A stretch of 64,000 nucleotides of DNA from Bacteroidetes bacterium SB0662_bin_6 (GTDB taxonomy: Bacteria; Bacteroidota; Rhodothermia; Rhodothermales; VXPQ01): NCBI GenBank assembly GCA_009839485.1, contig VXPQ01000047.1, positions 17,696 to 81,695 of the forward strand, read 5' to 3'. The translations under genes were made by a program, and so were the position numbers. This document shows positions 25,007-34,067 of this stretch, piece by piece. The stretch's first letter is position 1. Each line of letters opens with the position of its first letter. Under the pieces are notes generated by a model, which saw only the letters and a program-made list of their open reading frames with translations, was not told the DNA's origin and ran no database searches.

Positions 25007-26785
25007 ATGGCTGATCACGCAGCCGTCCCGGAAGGCCACCACGGGGAAGACGTTCACCACGACTCCTTCTGGAGGAAATACATTTTCTCGACCGACCACA
25101 AGGTCATCGGGATTCAGTACGGCATTACGGCGCTTCTTTTTCTGCTGTTCGGGTTCTCGCTCGTGATGCTCATGCGGTGGCAACTCGCCTATCCCGGAGA
25201 ACCTGTCCCGCTCATCGGCTGGCTTTTCACCGACGACACGATGCCCGGGGGGGTGATGCTCCCCGAATTCTACAACCAATTGGGCGCCATGCACGGCACC
25301 ATTATGGTGTTTCTCGGTATCGTGCCGCTGGCGGTGGGGGCGTTCGGCAACTACATTGTTCCGCTGCAGATCGGTGCGCCGGACATGGCGTTCCCGAAAC
25401 TCAACATGGCCAGCTACTGGGCCTTTTTCGTGGGCGGCGTGATCATGCTGGGCAGTTTCTTTGTGCCCGCCGGCGCCGCCAAGGCCGGCTGGACCTCGTA
25501 TGCCCCCTTGTCTGTCATCGAGTCGATGGGGCAGACGATGTGGCTTCTCGGCATGGTTTTTCTCATCACGTCGTCTCTGCTGGGCGCCGTCAATTTTCTG
25601 ACGACCATCGTGCAGCTTCGGGCCGAGGGGATGACCTTCATGCGGATGCCCTTCTTCGTGTGGGCGCAGTTTATCACGTCTTTTCTGTTGCTGCTGGCGT
25701 TTCCTCCCCTGGAGGCTGCTTCCTTTCTGATGCTGGCCGACCGCTTGCTCGACACCAGTTTCTTTATGCCGTCGGGGCTTGTCGTCAGCGGCGAGGTGGT
25801 CGATGTGGCGGGCGGAGGAAGCCCATTGCTCTGGCAGCATCTGTTCTGGTTCCTGGCTCACCCGGAGGTGTATGTGCTGGTGCTGCCGGCCATGGGGATC
25901 GTCGCGGAGATTATCGCCAACAACTCGCGAAGGCCGCTACGGGGATTCAAGGCGATGGTGTACTCCCTGATTTTCCTTGGCTTCATGTCGTTCATCGTCT
26001 GGGCGCATCACATGTTCATTACCGGAATGGGGCAGGTGATGAGCGTGTTTTTCCAGACCACCACGATGATCATTTCGATCCCGTCGGTGATTATTCTTAC
26101 GGCGCTTGTCTTGTCGCTGTGGGGCGGTTCCATCCGGTTTACGACACCCATGCTCTTTGCACTGGGCTTTCTGCCCATGTTCGGCATCGGCGGGCTTACG
26201 GGGTTGCCGCTGGGACTGGCGGCCACCGATATTCCTCTGCACGATACCTATTACGTGATAGGGCACTTTCATTATGTGGTGGCGCCGGGCACTATTCTCG
26301 CGCTCATGGCCGGCATTTATTACTGGTTCCCGAAGATGACCGGGCGGACCCTGAACGACACGCTCGGCAAGATTCACTTCTGGGGCACGATCGTCAGCAT
26401 GAATTTCATCTTCTTTCCCATGCTTATCCAGGGGTTAGCCGGCGTTTCGAGGCGGTTGTACGACGGAGGAGAGATTTACGCCCATGCACAGGATGTGATC
26501 GTCTACAACGAAGTGATGTCGATCGCCTCATGGGTGCTGTTCGTTTTCCAGATTCCGTTTATCGTGAATCTTCTTATCAGCCTGAAGAAGGGGAAAGCTG
26601 CCACAGACAACCACTGGGACGCCACGACCATCGAATGGTCGGCGGCCCCGTCTCCACCTGTCGGGCACGGCAACTTCCACGATTTGCCGCAGGTGTACCG
26701 GGATCCGTACGAATACAGTCACCCGGACCATGACGAAGATTACTGGCCGCAAAATGCTCCGCCTGCCGAGGCATCGGAAGATTAA
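25007..26785 (+). CDS. ctaD: Cytochrome c oxidase subunit I, A1-type
   Basis: Catalytic subunit of a second aa3-type oxidase, 592 residues with 12 membrane helices. CuB and heme ligands are seen in 'FLAHPEVYVLVLP', 'VWAHHMF' and 'HDTYYVIGHFHY'. The HPEVY motif keeps the Glu that marks the A1 subtype, unlike the Tyr-Ser version in the operon at 1863. A long His- and Asp/Glu-rich N-terminal extension precedes 'YIFSTDHKVIG'. Subunits III, IV and II follow, an order (I-III-IV-...-II) different from the first operon (II-I-III-IV). Confidence 0.95.
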   Translation: MADHAAVPEGHHGEDVHHDSFWRKYIFSTDHKVIGIQYGITALLFLLFGFSLVMLMRWQLAYPGEPVPLIGWLFTDDTMPGGVMLPEFYNQLGAMHGTIMVFLGIVPLAVGAFGNYIVPLQIGAPDMAFPKLNMASYWAFFVGGVIMLGSFFVPAGAAKAGWTSYAPLSVIESMGQTMWLLGMVFLITSSLLGAVNFLTTIVQLRAEGMTFMRMPFFVWAQFITSFLLLLAFPPLEAASFLMLADRLLDTSFFMPSGLVVSGEVVDVAGGGSPLLWQHLFWFLAHPEVYVLVLPAMGIVAEIIANNSRRPLRGFKAMVYSLIFLGFMSFIVWAHHMFITGMGQVMSVFFQTTTMIISIPSVIILTALVLSLWGGSIRFTTPMLFALGFLPMFGIGGLTGLPLGLAATDIPLHDTYYVIGHFHYVVAPGTILALMAGIYYWFPKMTGRTLNDTLGKIHFWGTIVSMNFIFFPMLIQGLAGVSRRLYDGGEIYAHAQDVIVYNEVMSIASWVLFVFQIPFIVNLLISLKKGKAATDNHWDATTIEWSAAPSPPVGHGNFHDLPQVYRDPYEYSHPDHDEDYWPQNAPPAEASED

Positions 26786-26841
26786 TGCGAGACCGGACTG
26801 CCTGCCGTATGTATGAAACCCGTTTGTGAACCCTGACCGCC

Positions 26842-27459
26842 ATGCAAATTCCATTCACCGTTGCGCCCCGGCCTGATACGGGCGTGAACAATGCAAAGAT
26901 CGGAGTGTGGCTTTTTCTCGCCTCCGAAGTCATGCTGTTCGGCGGGCTGTTCTCGGCATATATCTTCCTGCGCATCGGCGCGCCCGAATGGCCCGGCGAG
27001 ATCGGGGGACATATGTACGAACGGGCTTCGGACATTCTGAACGTTCCGCTGGCCACCCTCAATACGATCATACTTATCGGGTCGAGCGTCACGATGGTGA
27101 TGTCCTGGGCGTCCCTTGCGATGCAACGGTTCGACCGGTACCGGTTGTATATGGGCGCCACCATTGCGCTCGGCTTCGCCTTCCTGGTGGTAAAGGCTTT
27201 CGAGTACGGCGAAAAGTTCAGCCACGGGTACCTGCCCGCCGAGAACAATTTCCTTGCCATCTACTTCGTGCTGACCGGCCTGCACGGCCTCCACGTGATC
27301 GGCGGCATTATCGTCAACATGTACTTCATGTGGCCGGGCGCCCGCATGTGGAAGACGAACCCGAAACAATTTACGAACCGGATCGAGATCGCAGGACTTT
27401 ACTGGCACTTTGTCGATCTCGTGTGGATATTCCTCTTTCCGACGATTTATCTGCTTTAA
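26842..27459 (+). CDS. ctaE: Cytochrome c oxidase subunit III
   Basis: Membrane subunit of 205 residues with five hydrophobic helices. Family hallmarks are 'IGVWLFLASEVMLFGGLFSAY', 'KAFEYGEKF', 'LTGLHGLHVIGG' and the C-terminal 'YWHFVDLVWIFLFPTIYLL'. It is shorter at the N-terminus than its counterpart at 3614. Starts 56 bases after subunit I and belongs to the same operon. Confidence 0.94.
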   Translation: MQIPFTVAPRPDTGVNNAKIGVWLFLASEVMLFGGLFSAYIFLRIGAPEWPGEIGGHMYERASDILNVPLATLNTIILIGSSVTMVMSWASLAMQRFDRYRLYMGATIALGFAFLVVKAFEYGEKFSHGYLPAENNFLAIYFVLTGLHGLHVIGGIIVNMYFMWPGARMWKTNPKQFTNRIEIAGLYWHFVDLVWIFLFPTIYLL

Positions 27460-27498
27460 CACGCCAGGCGCGCAGGCCTGGCCAACGTACAGCGCATT

Positions 27499-27816
27499 AT
27501 GAGCGAGCATTCTGTTGAGGAAATAAAAAAGCATGTCCGCGTGTACATGCTTGTTTTTGGATCGCTGGCTGTCCTTACGGTGGTCACGGTAGTCGTGGGC
27601 TATCTTGAACTTCCCTTTGTGCCGGCGCTCATTGTCGCCTTGCTGATCGCGACCGTCAAGGCGGGGCTGGTGGCGGCCTATTTCATGCACCTCGTTTCGG
27701 AGGAGCAGGTTATCCGGTGGCTCGTCTGGTTGAGCCTCGCGTTATTGCTGGTTATGTTCCTTCTGTTCAGCGTGTATTACGTGGATCAGGGAGGCACGGA
27801 GATTTTCGGATTCTGA
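27499..27816 (+). CDS. ctaF: Cytochrome c oxidase subunit IV (prokaryotic type)
   Basis: A 105-residue protein with three membrane helices (about 17-38, 43-63, 75-94). The motif 'LLIATVKAGLVAAYFMHL' in the middle helix is the prokaryotic subunit IV signature. It lies between subunit III and two small membrane genes in the operon. The next ATG is 3 bases after its stop. Confidence 0.9.
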   Translation: MSEHSVEEIKKHVRVYMLVFGSLAVLTVVTVVVGYLELPFVPALIVALLIATVKAGLVAAYFMHLVSEEQVIRWLVWLSLALLLVMFLLFSVYYVDQGGTEIFGF

Positions 27817-27818
27817 CC

Positions 27819-28028
27819 ATGTCGTTGAAGGCCTTCCATATCGTGTTCATCGTGGCCTCTGCGCTGTTGTCCCTGGGCTTCGGGGTATGGGCGCTTACGG
27901 ACAATGGCGCGTTGTCGGCTGCGGCTGCGGGAGTTGCGTTTCTCGTGGGCGCCGCCCTGGTTGTCTACGGTGTGCGTTTTCTGAAGAAGGTGACGCGTAC
28001 GGGCTATATCGCCGGAGGAAAATTATGA
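27819..28028 (+). CDS. Small two-helix membrane protein of the oxidase operon
   Basis: A 69-residue protein with two hydrophobic segments (about 6-26 and 32-52) and a basic C-terminus. The ATG at 27819 comes right after the ctaF stop; an upstream in-frame extension would only overlap ctaF. Its stop overlaps the next start (ATGA at 28025). Unknown family; position suggests an assembly or accessory subunit of the A1 oxidase. Confidence 0.65.
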   Translation: MSLKAFHIVFIVASALLSLGFGVWALTDNGALSAAAAGVAFLVGAALVVYGVRFLKKVTRTGYIAGGKL

Positions 28029-28315
28029 CAGGCGCCGTTCGTCGTATCGCTGTTTCCGCCGCAGTGCTTGGCTCTGCATGGCTGGTGCTGCTTCCTTATA
28101 CGGCCGCCGCTTGCGAGGTGTGCTGGGGCGCCAACGCTGTGGAAAATTCGACGACCCAAGGCATCAGCATGGCCATGCTGCTTCTGATAGGCGTAACGGG
28201 TTTCGTGGGCGGGGGCGTGAGTGCGTTTTTTATTCGCCTGCGCCGCCGGGCCCGGTTGCTTGCCCGGGGCGAGGCCGTGATGACGGAAGAGGGCGAATTG
28301 CGCCCTGTGAAGTGA
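28025..28315 (+). CDS. Small exported membrane protein with N-terminal CxxC
   Basis: A 96-residue protein with a signal-like segment (about 10-28) followed by 'ACEVCWG' and then one membrane helix (about 45-65) and a basic tail. The CxxC right after the signal suggests a metal or disulfide role on the periplasmic face, and such small proteins are common in oxidase operons of this phylum. Start is coupled to the preceding gene and preceded by a strong GGAGG site. Confidence 0.7.
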   Translation: MTGAVRRIAVSAAVLGSAWLVLLPYTAAACEVCWGANAVENSTTQGISMAMLLLIGVTGFVGGGVSAFFIRLRRRARLLARGEAVMTEEGELRPVK

Positions 28316-28395
28316 GACTTCGCTCGATGTAACGATGCATATGACAGCGCACCGAATCATACCATGAATGTCCATCCATCCGCCCGGCAATTCAC

Positions 28396-29166
28396 ATGTT
28401 AAAGTGGCTTGACCTCACGAATTATCTTGGACTGCCTGAGGCGGCGTCGGCGCACAGTGCGGAAATCGACGCCATGATGGGGCTGGTGCACTGGCTGATG
28501 CTGGTGATGTTCCTCATCTGGGCGCCCTTCTTTGTATATACGTTGTACCGATTCCGGGCTTCCAGAAATCCCAAAGCCGACTACTACGGTACAAAGTCGC
28601 ACTTCTCGACCTACCATGAAGTGGGCGTGATCGTTGCGGAACTGGTGCTGCTTTTCGCGTTTGCGATTCCGACCTGGGCGACGCTCCGCGCGGAGGACAA
28701 CTACCCGTCCGAGGAGGAGTCCACCGTCGTACATGTGATTGCCGAGCAGTTCGCCTGGAACATCCATTATCCGGGGCCCGATGGCGTGTTCGGGCAGCGG
28801 GACGTTCATTTGGTGGACCTGCTAACCAATCCGATCGGTCTGCAACCGGACGATCCGGCCGCTGCGGACGACATCGTGACCGTCAATGAACTGCATGTGC
28901 CGGTGAACAAGCCGGTGATCGTGCACCTCACGTCCAAGGATGTGATTCACAGTTTCACGCTGACCGAAATGCGGGTCAAGCAGGACGCTATTCCCGGATT
29001 GTCCATTCCCCTTTATTTCACGCCCATCCGCACGGGCGACTGGGAAATCGCTTGTGCGCAACTCTGTGGCCTGGGCCACTATCGGATGCGCGGCTACTTC
29101 ACGGTGCACACCGCGGAGGGGTATGCCGCATGGCTGGCGGAGCAGTCCGAACGGGCCGGGGTATAG
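28396..29166 (+). CDS. ctaC: Cytochrome c oxidase subunit II (CuA, no heme domain)
   Basis: A 256-residue subunit II with two membrane helices (about 28-52 and 75-95) and a periplasmic cupredoxin domain. CuA ligands: His in 'DVIHSFT' and the C-x3-C-x3-H-x2-M set in 'CAQLCGLGHYRM'; 'EQFAWNIHYPG' is the aromatic electron-entry segment. There is no fused cytochrome c, so this enzyme needs a separate cytochrome or copper donor, unlike the caa3 enzyme at 909. It closes the A1-oxidase operon. Confidence 0.95.
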   Translation: MLKWLDLTNYLGLPEAASAHSAEIDAMMGLVHWLMLVMFLIWAPFFVYTLYRFRASRNPKADYYGTKSHFSTYHEVGVIVAELVLLFAFAIPTWATLRAEDNYPSEEESTVVHVIAEQFAWNIHYPGPDGVFGQRDVHLVDLLTNPIGLQPDDPAAADDIVTVNELHVPVNKPVIVHLTSKDVIHSFTLTEMRVKQDAIPGLSIPLYFTPIRTGDWEIACAQLCGLGHYRMRGYFTVHTAEGYAAWLAEQSERAGV

Positions 29167-29271
29167 CGGTCTTCTCGGGGGGCCTGTTCCGGCCCCGCAC
29201 CCACTCCATGAAACGCCCGGTACCGGTCGGCGTTAGCAGAGGTATCGTTTTCCCGTACATGCCATGCATCC

Positions 29272-32145
29272 ATGACCACACATAGAATCGTTGCGGGCGC
29301 CGTTTTTCTGTTCGCGCTCGTGCTGTACGGGCTCACTGTAGCGCCGACCGCCTCTTTCTGGGATGCCGGCGAGTTCATCGCCATCGCCAATCTGCTCGAG
29401 GTATCCCACCCCCCCGGAGCGCCGTTTTACATGCTCGTCGGGCGCCTCTTCTCCATGTTCGCGCCGACCGCGTACGTGGCTCTTTCCGTAAACTTCGTGT
29501 CCGTGCTCGCCAGCGCCGTGACGGTGCTGCTCACGCACCTGATCATCGTGCGGCTCGTGCGCGAATGGCAGGTTCAGGAAAGGGGTCAGGAGGACCCGTC
29601 CCCGGAACACCGCATTGCCGCCCTGTCCGGTGGCGTCGTAGGCGCTATCACGTTCGCCGCCACGGATTCGTTCTGGTTCAATGCCGTCGAGGCTGAAGTC
29701 TACGGTCTCTCGATGTGTTTCACGGCCCTGGTCGTCTGGCTGGTTATGAAGTGGAGTGAGGAGGCCCGCAAAGAAGAAAAGACGTTTGCCGGGAACCAAC
29801 TCCCGACAGGGCGACATGCTCACCGGCACCTTGTCCTCATCTCCTATCTGGTAGGCCTTGCTATCGGCGTACATCTGCTCAATCTGCTTGCCGTATTCTT
29901 CATTGCCCTGATCGTTTATTTCACGGAAATCGAAAAACCTTCCTGGGGATCGGGGAAACGATGGCGCGGCATACTGTGGACCGGATGCGCCTCCGTAGTC
30001 ATTTTCCTGGTCGTGTACCCCGGCGTGGTGCAGTATCTGCCCACCATCGCCGGACAAACCGGGAGTCCCCTTTTCTTTATGCTGTTCGTGATTGCCGCCG
30101 CAACATTCGGCGTATGGTACACGCACAAAAAAAAGTGGGCTACGGCGAATCTCGTCGCTCTGAGCCTGGCCGTCGTGCTTATCGGGTATTCGAGTTATGC
30201 GCTGATCTTCATCCGCAGCGCTGCAGATCCTCCCATCGACGAGAACGATCCGGAAACGACCGAGGCGATCGTTTCCTACCTGAAACGCGAACAATACGGC
30301 GAATTGCCGCTCCTGAAGGGGTACACGTTCGACAACCGGATCCGCAACATCGACTATGCGAACGAGAAATTCTTTCCTCGCAGATATTCGCCGGAACCGG
30401 CGCACCATCCCCATTATGCGCTGTACGATTCGGATTGGCAATTTTTCCTGAGATACCAGATCGGACACATGTATATCCGCTATTTCCTGTGGCAATTCAT
30501 GGGCAGGGCAAGCGATGTGCAGGATGCGCCGCCGGCCACCGGCTTCGGGTTTATCGATGAGCGTATCGGGGCGAACGACTACCTCATGACGACTCCCTCG
30601 ACAAGGGCGTCCCGGAACGTGTACTATGCGCTGCCATTGCTTCTGGGCCTGATCGGCGCCGGTTTTCACTTCAACAGGGACTGGCGTCGGGCGCTGAGCG
30701 TGCTTACGCTATTTCTCATCACGGGCATCGGCATTATCGTATATCTGAACCAGACGCCGTTGCAACCTCGCGAGCGGGACTACGCCTATGTGGCCAGCTT
30801 CTTCGCATTTTCCTTGTGGATCGGGTTGGGGGCTACCGGCATCCTGTACTCTCTGCGTGAAATGATCCATACTGCGTGGGACCAGCGAAAGGTGCGCAGC
30901 GCCATGCTCGCGCTGGGGGTGGTCCTGTTCCTTGCAGCGCCTGCCTGGATGGTACGGGAGAACTGGTTCGATCACGACCGATCCGGCAATTACATCGCGA
31001 CGGATTACGCCTGGAACATGCTGAACGGTCTGGAAGAGGAAGCCATCCTCTTCACCAACGGGGACAACGATACGTTCCCCCTCTGGTATCTGCAGGAGGT
31101 TGAGGGCCAGCGGACGGATGTGCGCGTCGTCAACCTGTCGCTGCTCAATACCTCATGGTATATCCGGCAACTCAAGAACCAGTGGTCGCGGGAATCGTCG
31201 CCGCTCCCCCTCTCCATGTCCGACGACATGATCGACCAGATCAGTGTGGCAGCGTGGATTCCGCGCGACATCGAACTGCCGGTGAATACCGACCGGTTCG
31301 CACCGGAATCCGAGATATTCCTTCCGGGAATCGCCGACACCAATCTGATCATGAACCCGATGCGCTGGCGATTGGAGGGACGGCCTTACAACGACGAACA
31401 CAACATCGTATATGTCGCCGATCAGGCCTCGCTGGATATCGTGGCCACGAACGCGCGGCAGGGGTGGCAGCGTCCCGTGTACTTTGCCGTGACGGTAAGC
31501 CCGGACGGCCAGCTCGATCTGCAGGATTTCTTTCACCTTGAGGGGCAGGCGTTCAAGATCGTGCCTATCCGGCACGGGGAACGTTTCGGCCGGGTCGCGC
31601 CTTCCGTAGCGCCCGGCATTCTGGGCAATTTCCGGTTCCGCAACCTGAACAACCCGAAGGTCTATTACGACGAGACCATCCGCGGTATGGCGGACAACTA
31701 CCGCAACATCTTCGCGCATACCGCCCAATCGATTGCCTTCGCCGGGGAAACGCAGCAGGCAACGGCGCTGCTCGATACCCTTATGGTAAAGGTGCCGTTC
31801 GATACGATCCCGGGCGACGAGCAATCCTACCTGTTGCTGGCGCGGGCTTATTTCGAAGCCGGGGAGATCGAGAAAGCCACCGAGGTTGCAAAGGGCGCCG
31901 AACCACTGGTCCTGCGGCGCATCGAACATGGAGAGACGAACCGCGATCTGGAACTTGCCGCATCGTATGTGCAAGTACTTCGGGGCATTTATCTCCAGGC
32001 AAGCGATTATGAAGCCGCGTCGGCGCTCAACGGACGCCTTGCGGACATTCTTGGAGACTCCACGATCAGGATGTCGGCGGAAGATTACCGGCGTATGAAC
32101 GAGGAATACGAACAATCGCTCGAACAGGAAACCCCTCCCGAATAA
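29272..32145 (+). CDS. DUF2723 family membrane protein with C-terminal TPR-like region
   Basis: A 957-residue protein with about a dozen N-terminal membrane helices and a large C-terminal soluble region. The opening 'LTVAPTASFWDAGEFIA' with the acidic D-x-GE motif in the first external loop is the hallmark of DUF2723, a glycosyltransferase-C-like family of Bacteroidota. The end (about 800-945) is helical and repeats a TPR-like pattern ('LLARAYFEAGEIEKATEVA'). It probably transfers a lipid-linked sugar on the outer face of the inner membrane; the acceptor is unknown. Confidence 0.85.
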   Translation: MTTHRIVAGAVFLFALVLYGLTVAPTASFWDAGEFIAIANLLEVSHPPGAPFYMLVGRLFSMFAPTAYVALSVNFVSVLASAVTVLLTHLIIVRLVREWQVQERGQEDPSPEHRIAALSGGVVGAITFAATDSFWFNAVEAEVYGLSMCFTALVVWLVMKWSEEARKEEKTFAGNQLPTGRHAHRHLVLISYLVGLAIGVHLLNLLAVFFIALIVYFTEIEKPSWGSGKRWRGILWTGCASVVIFLVVYPGVVQYLPTIAGQTGSPLFFMLFVIAAATFGVWYTHKKKWATANLVALSLAVVLIGYSSYALIFIRSAADPPIDENDPETTEAIVSYLKREQYGELPLLKGYTFDNRIRNIDYANEKFFPRRYSPEPAHHPHYALYDSDWQFFLRYQIGHMYIRYFLWQFMGRASDVQDAPPATGFGFIDERIGANDYLMTTPSTRASRNVYYALPLLLGLIGAGFHFNRDWRRALSVLTLFLITGIGIIVYLNQTPLQPRERDYAYVASFFAFSLWIGLGATGILYSLREMIHTAWDQRKVRSAMLALGVVLFLAAPAWMVRENWFDHDRSGNYIATDYAWNMLNGLEEEAILFTNGDNDTFPLWYLQEVEGQRTDVRVVNLSLLNTSWYIRQLKNQWSRESSPLPLSMSDDMIDQISVAAWIPRDIELPVNTDRFAPESEIFLPGIADTNLIMNPMRWRLEGRPYNDEHNIVYVADQASLDIVATNARQGWQRPVYFAVTVSPDGQLDLQDFFHLEGQAFKIVPIRHGERFGRVAPSVAPGILGNFRFRNLNNPKVYYDETIRGMADNYRNIFAHTAQSIAFAGETQQATALLDTLMVKVPFDTIPGDEQSYLLLARAYFEAGEIEKATEVAKGAEPLVLRRIEHGETNRDLELAASYVQVLRGIYLQASDYEAASALNGRLADILGDSTIRMSAEDYRRMNEEYEQSLEQETPPE

Positions 32146-32215
32146 GCCCTGCAGACCGGCGGAAGCTCCGGCACGATTCTTCGTCCGAGAGTGTGAATTT
32201 TCGACGGAAGCGGGC

Positions 32216-32245
32216 TTTGCCTGTATATTTTTTTTCGTATATTCA
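32216..32245 (+). promoter_or_regulatory. Possible Bacteroidota-type promoter for the cold-shock gene
   Basis: TTTG at 32216-32219 and TATATTCA at 32238-32245 are 18 bases apart, close to the Bacteroidota TTTG / TAnnTTTG arrangement. A run of eight T lies between. This would leave a transcript leader of roughly 100 bases before the start at 32351, as is common for cold-shock genes. Confidence 0.4.
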
Positions 32246-32350
32246 TTATGCGCCCGATTTTTTCCATAAACTCGGTGCAGACTCCACGAAAAACCTCGTG
32301 CCAAACAGACTGCCTGCCACCAACCGATCCCGAATTTCAGAGGCATTGTC

Positions 32351-32647
32351 ATGAGCACGCACCGAAGCATCGTAAAATGGTTCGATGCCAAAAGAGGGTA
32401 CGGCTTCATCGTGCATCCCGACGGAGAGGCGGACATTTTTGTGCATTATTCCTCGATTCAGACGGAGGAACGGTTCAAAACGTTGCGTAAGGAACAGGCT
32501 GTTACGTTCGATCTGGAGGAAGGCGACAAGGGGTTGCATGCCGTCAATGTCGTGCCCGACGAAGAACCGGAGGACTTTGGCAGTCCCTTGTCGGAAGACG
32601 ATGAGGTTCCCCCGGAAACAGAGGAATATCCCGAGGAGACGTACTGA
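32351..32647 (+). CDS. Cold-shock domain protein with acidic tail
   Basis: A 98-residue single-stranded nucleic acid-binding protein. Residues 1-68 form the cold-shock domain with the RNP1-type 'GYGFIV' and RNP2-type 'DIFVHYS' motifs. The last 30 residues are an acidic, Pro/Glu-rich tail not present in CspA. It probably acts as an RNA chaperone. The roughly 205-base AT-rich leader suggests its own promoter and possible temperature control through the 5' leader. Confidence 0.9.
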   Translation: MSTHRSIVKWFDAKRGYGFIVHPDGEADIFVHYSSIQTEERFKTLRKEQAVTFDLEEGDKGLHAVNVVPDEEPEDFGSPLSEDDEVPPETEEYPEETY

Positions 32648-32703
32648 GGCGCAGTCCGGCCCCTTCCTCAAACAATCCTTCGTTTTTCGCAGGCGCTCCT
32701 GTT

Positions 32704-33159
32704 ATGCCCTTCGCATTTTCCGACAAGGATTTTGATCGTATTGCCAGCGTGCTGGGAGTACCGGCCCGGCGCGAACCCGCATTGGTCCGCTACGAACTTC
32801 TGGACAAAGCAAGCGGTCGACGGCTCTCGCTGGAAATCACGCCCGAACTGGATCTGCCCGAGGACGTGCGGCACGATCAGGCCGCAAATCTCATTTCCGT
32901 ATACGCTATCGGCTCTTTCCTGCAGCTCCAGGGATGCACAGGGTTTATCGCCAGTGAAGAACTGGGTGAAGTTCTTTTTTTCGCACGCCGTGCAGGCGCC
33001 GCCCATGGGCTCGTGATAGAACGGGAAGCGGGATGCTCCCTGTATTCCAACGTGGACGAACGCCTGCTCTCCGCCGACTTCACGCAGTTGGCCCCGGAAC
33101 TCGTAATGAGCAGCGTTGCGCTCTCGATGACCGAGACGCTCTTCGACGACCTCCGTTGA
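32704..33159 (+). CDS. Hypothetical protein upstream of ybeY
   Basis: A 151-residue soluble protein of unknown family, with mixed alpha/beta character and the hydrophobic stretch 'LISVYAIGSFLQLQGCTGFI'. It is compact and lacks a signal peptide. Its stop overlaps the ybeY start (TGATG), so the two are translationally coupled and probably linked in ribosome or RNA metabolism. Confidence 0.7.
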   Translation: MPFAFSDKDFDRIASVLGVPARREPALVRYELLDKASGRRLSLEITPELDLPEDVRHDQAANLISVYAIGSFLQLQGCTGFIASEELGEVLFFARRAGAAHGLVIEREAGCSLYSNVDERLLSADFTQLAPELVMSSVALSMTETLFDDLR

Positions 33160-33629
33160 TGCGCGGGGATAAAACCCATCCGGAAGGCGATTTTACGGTC
33201 GCGTTGCAGCATCCTTCCTGCAAGCTTCCGGCAGATCGTTGTCGCCGGGTACTGACGCATGTACTGTCTGCCGAGGGTGTAACGGCCCGGCACCTTGTGC
33301 TGGTGGTGGCCGGCCGCGAGACAGTACAGGATCTGCACCGGCGCTACCGGGCATGCGATGAGCCTACAGACGTACTGGCCTTCGATTATCATCCCGAAGA
33401 AGAGAAAGCAGGGAAACGGGTCGTGGATGGGGAAATCTATATTGATTTCGATACGGCGCGTGAACGTTGTCGCGAATTCGGGGTGGACGCAGAGGAGGAA
33501 GCCATGCGCTATGCCATCCATGGCCTCTTGCACCTGATCGGTTATCTCGACAAAACCCCGGCGGAGAAAGCAAAAATGCATGCGCTCGAAGACCGTTACC
33601 TGCACGCAACAAGACATTCGTCGTCATGA
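33159..33629 (+). CDS. ybeY: Endoribonuclease YbeY
   Basis: Single-strand endoribonuclease for 16S rRNA 3'-end maturation and ribosome quality control, about 156 residues. 'DVLAFDY' is the conserved core strand and 'HGLLHLIGYLDKTPAEK' the metal-binding helix-turn. The usual third His ligand (HGxLHLxGYDH) is Asp here, the form seen in Bacteroidota. Start ATG 33159 was chosen because it overlaps the previous stop; upstream in-frame sequence is a shadow of the preceding gene. Confidence 0.92.
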   Translation: MRGDKTHPEGDFTVALQHPSCKLPADRCRRVLTHVLSAEGVTARHLVLVVAGRETVQDLHRRYRACDEPTDVLAFDYHPEEEKAGKRVVDGEIYIDFDTARERCREFGVDAEEEAMRYAIHGLLHLIGYLDKTPAEKAKMHALEDRYLHATRHSSS

Positions 33630-33749
33630 TTGGCGGGAATCTTCTGTTTTACCGTCGTATCCGTTGATAATTTCGTGCCGATTCCGTAATACGAAGAGGG
33701 GCGCATCTGCGCTGCATCATAAGGTTGTTCGACCTAAAGAGGTATCCTA

Positions 33750-34064
33750 ATGCAAACACAGATTACGGCTCGTCATTTCGATGCTCCTTCCACGCTCAGA
33801 GAATATGCCGAAACCCGACTGGCGAAACTCGAACGGGTGTATGACGGCATTACGGAAGCGCGCATCGTATTATCGGAGAATGGGCATCCGGACAAGATCA
33901 AAACCGCTGAAATGATTGTGCATGTGTACCATCAGACACTCACGGCTGCGAGCGACGGCGCCACCCATGAGGAGGCGGTCGACGAATGCGCGAAGATACT
34001 TCGCCGCCGGCTCAAGAAATACAAGGCGCGGCTGCGCTCCACAAATCGGAACTACCAGAAGTAG
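33750..34064 (+). CDS. hpf: Short ribosome hibernation promoting factor (HPF/RaiA)
   Basis: A 104-residue protein of the short HPF/YfiA family that binds the 30S decoding region and protects idle ribosomes. The pattern 'TLREYAETRLAKLERVYDGI' and the basic C-terminal helix 'ILRRRLKKYKARLR' are typical. There is no long C-terminal dimerisation domain. It is followed after 3 bases by a DoxX protein. The 120 bases upstream probably hold its promoter. Confidence 0.9.
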   Translation: MQTQITARHFDAPSTLREYAETRLAKLERVYDGITEARIVLSENGHPDKIKTAEMIVHVYHQTLTAASDGATHEEAVDECAKILRRRLKKYKARLRSTNRNYQK

Positions 34065-34067
34065 ATT

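Noticed and set aside
24302-25861. Minus-strand frame of 519 codons
   Set aside because: Antisense to the copper lipoprotein and the A1 oxidase subunit I; composition is a shadow of these genes.
25177-26733. Second plus-strand frame of 518 codons
   Set aside because: Out-of-frame reading of the A1 oxidase subunit I, which carries all CuB and heme ligands in its own frame.
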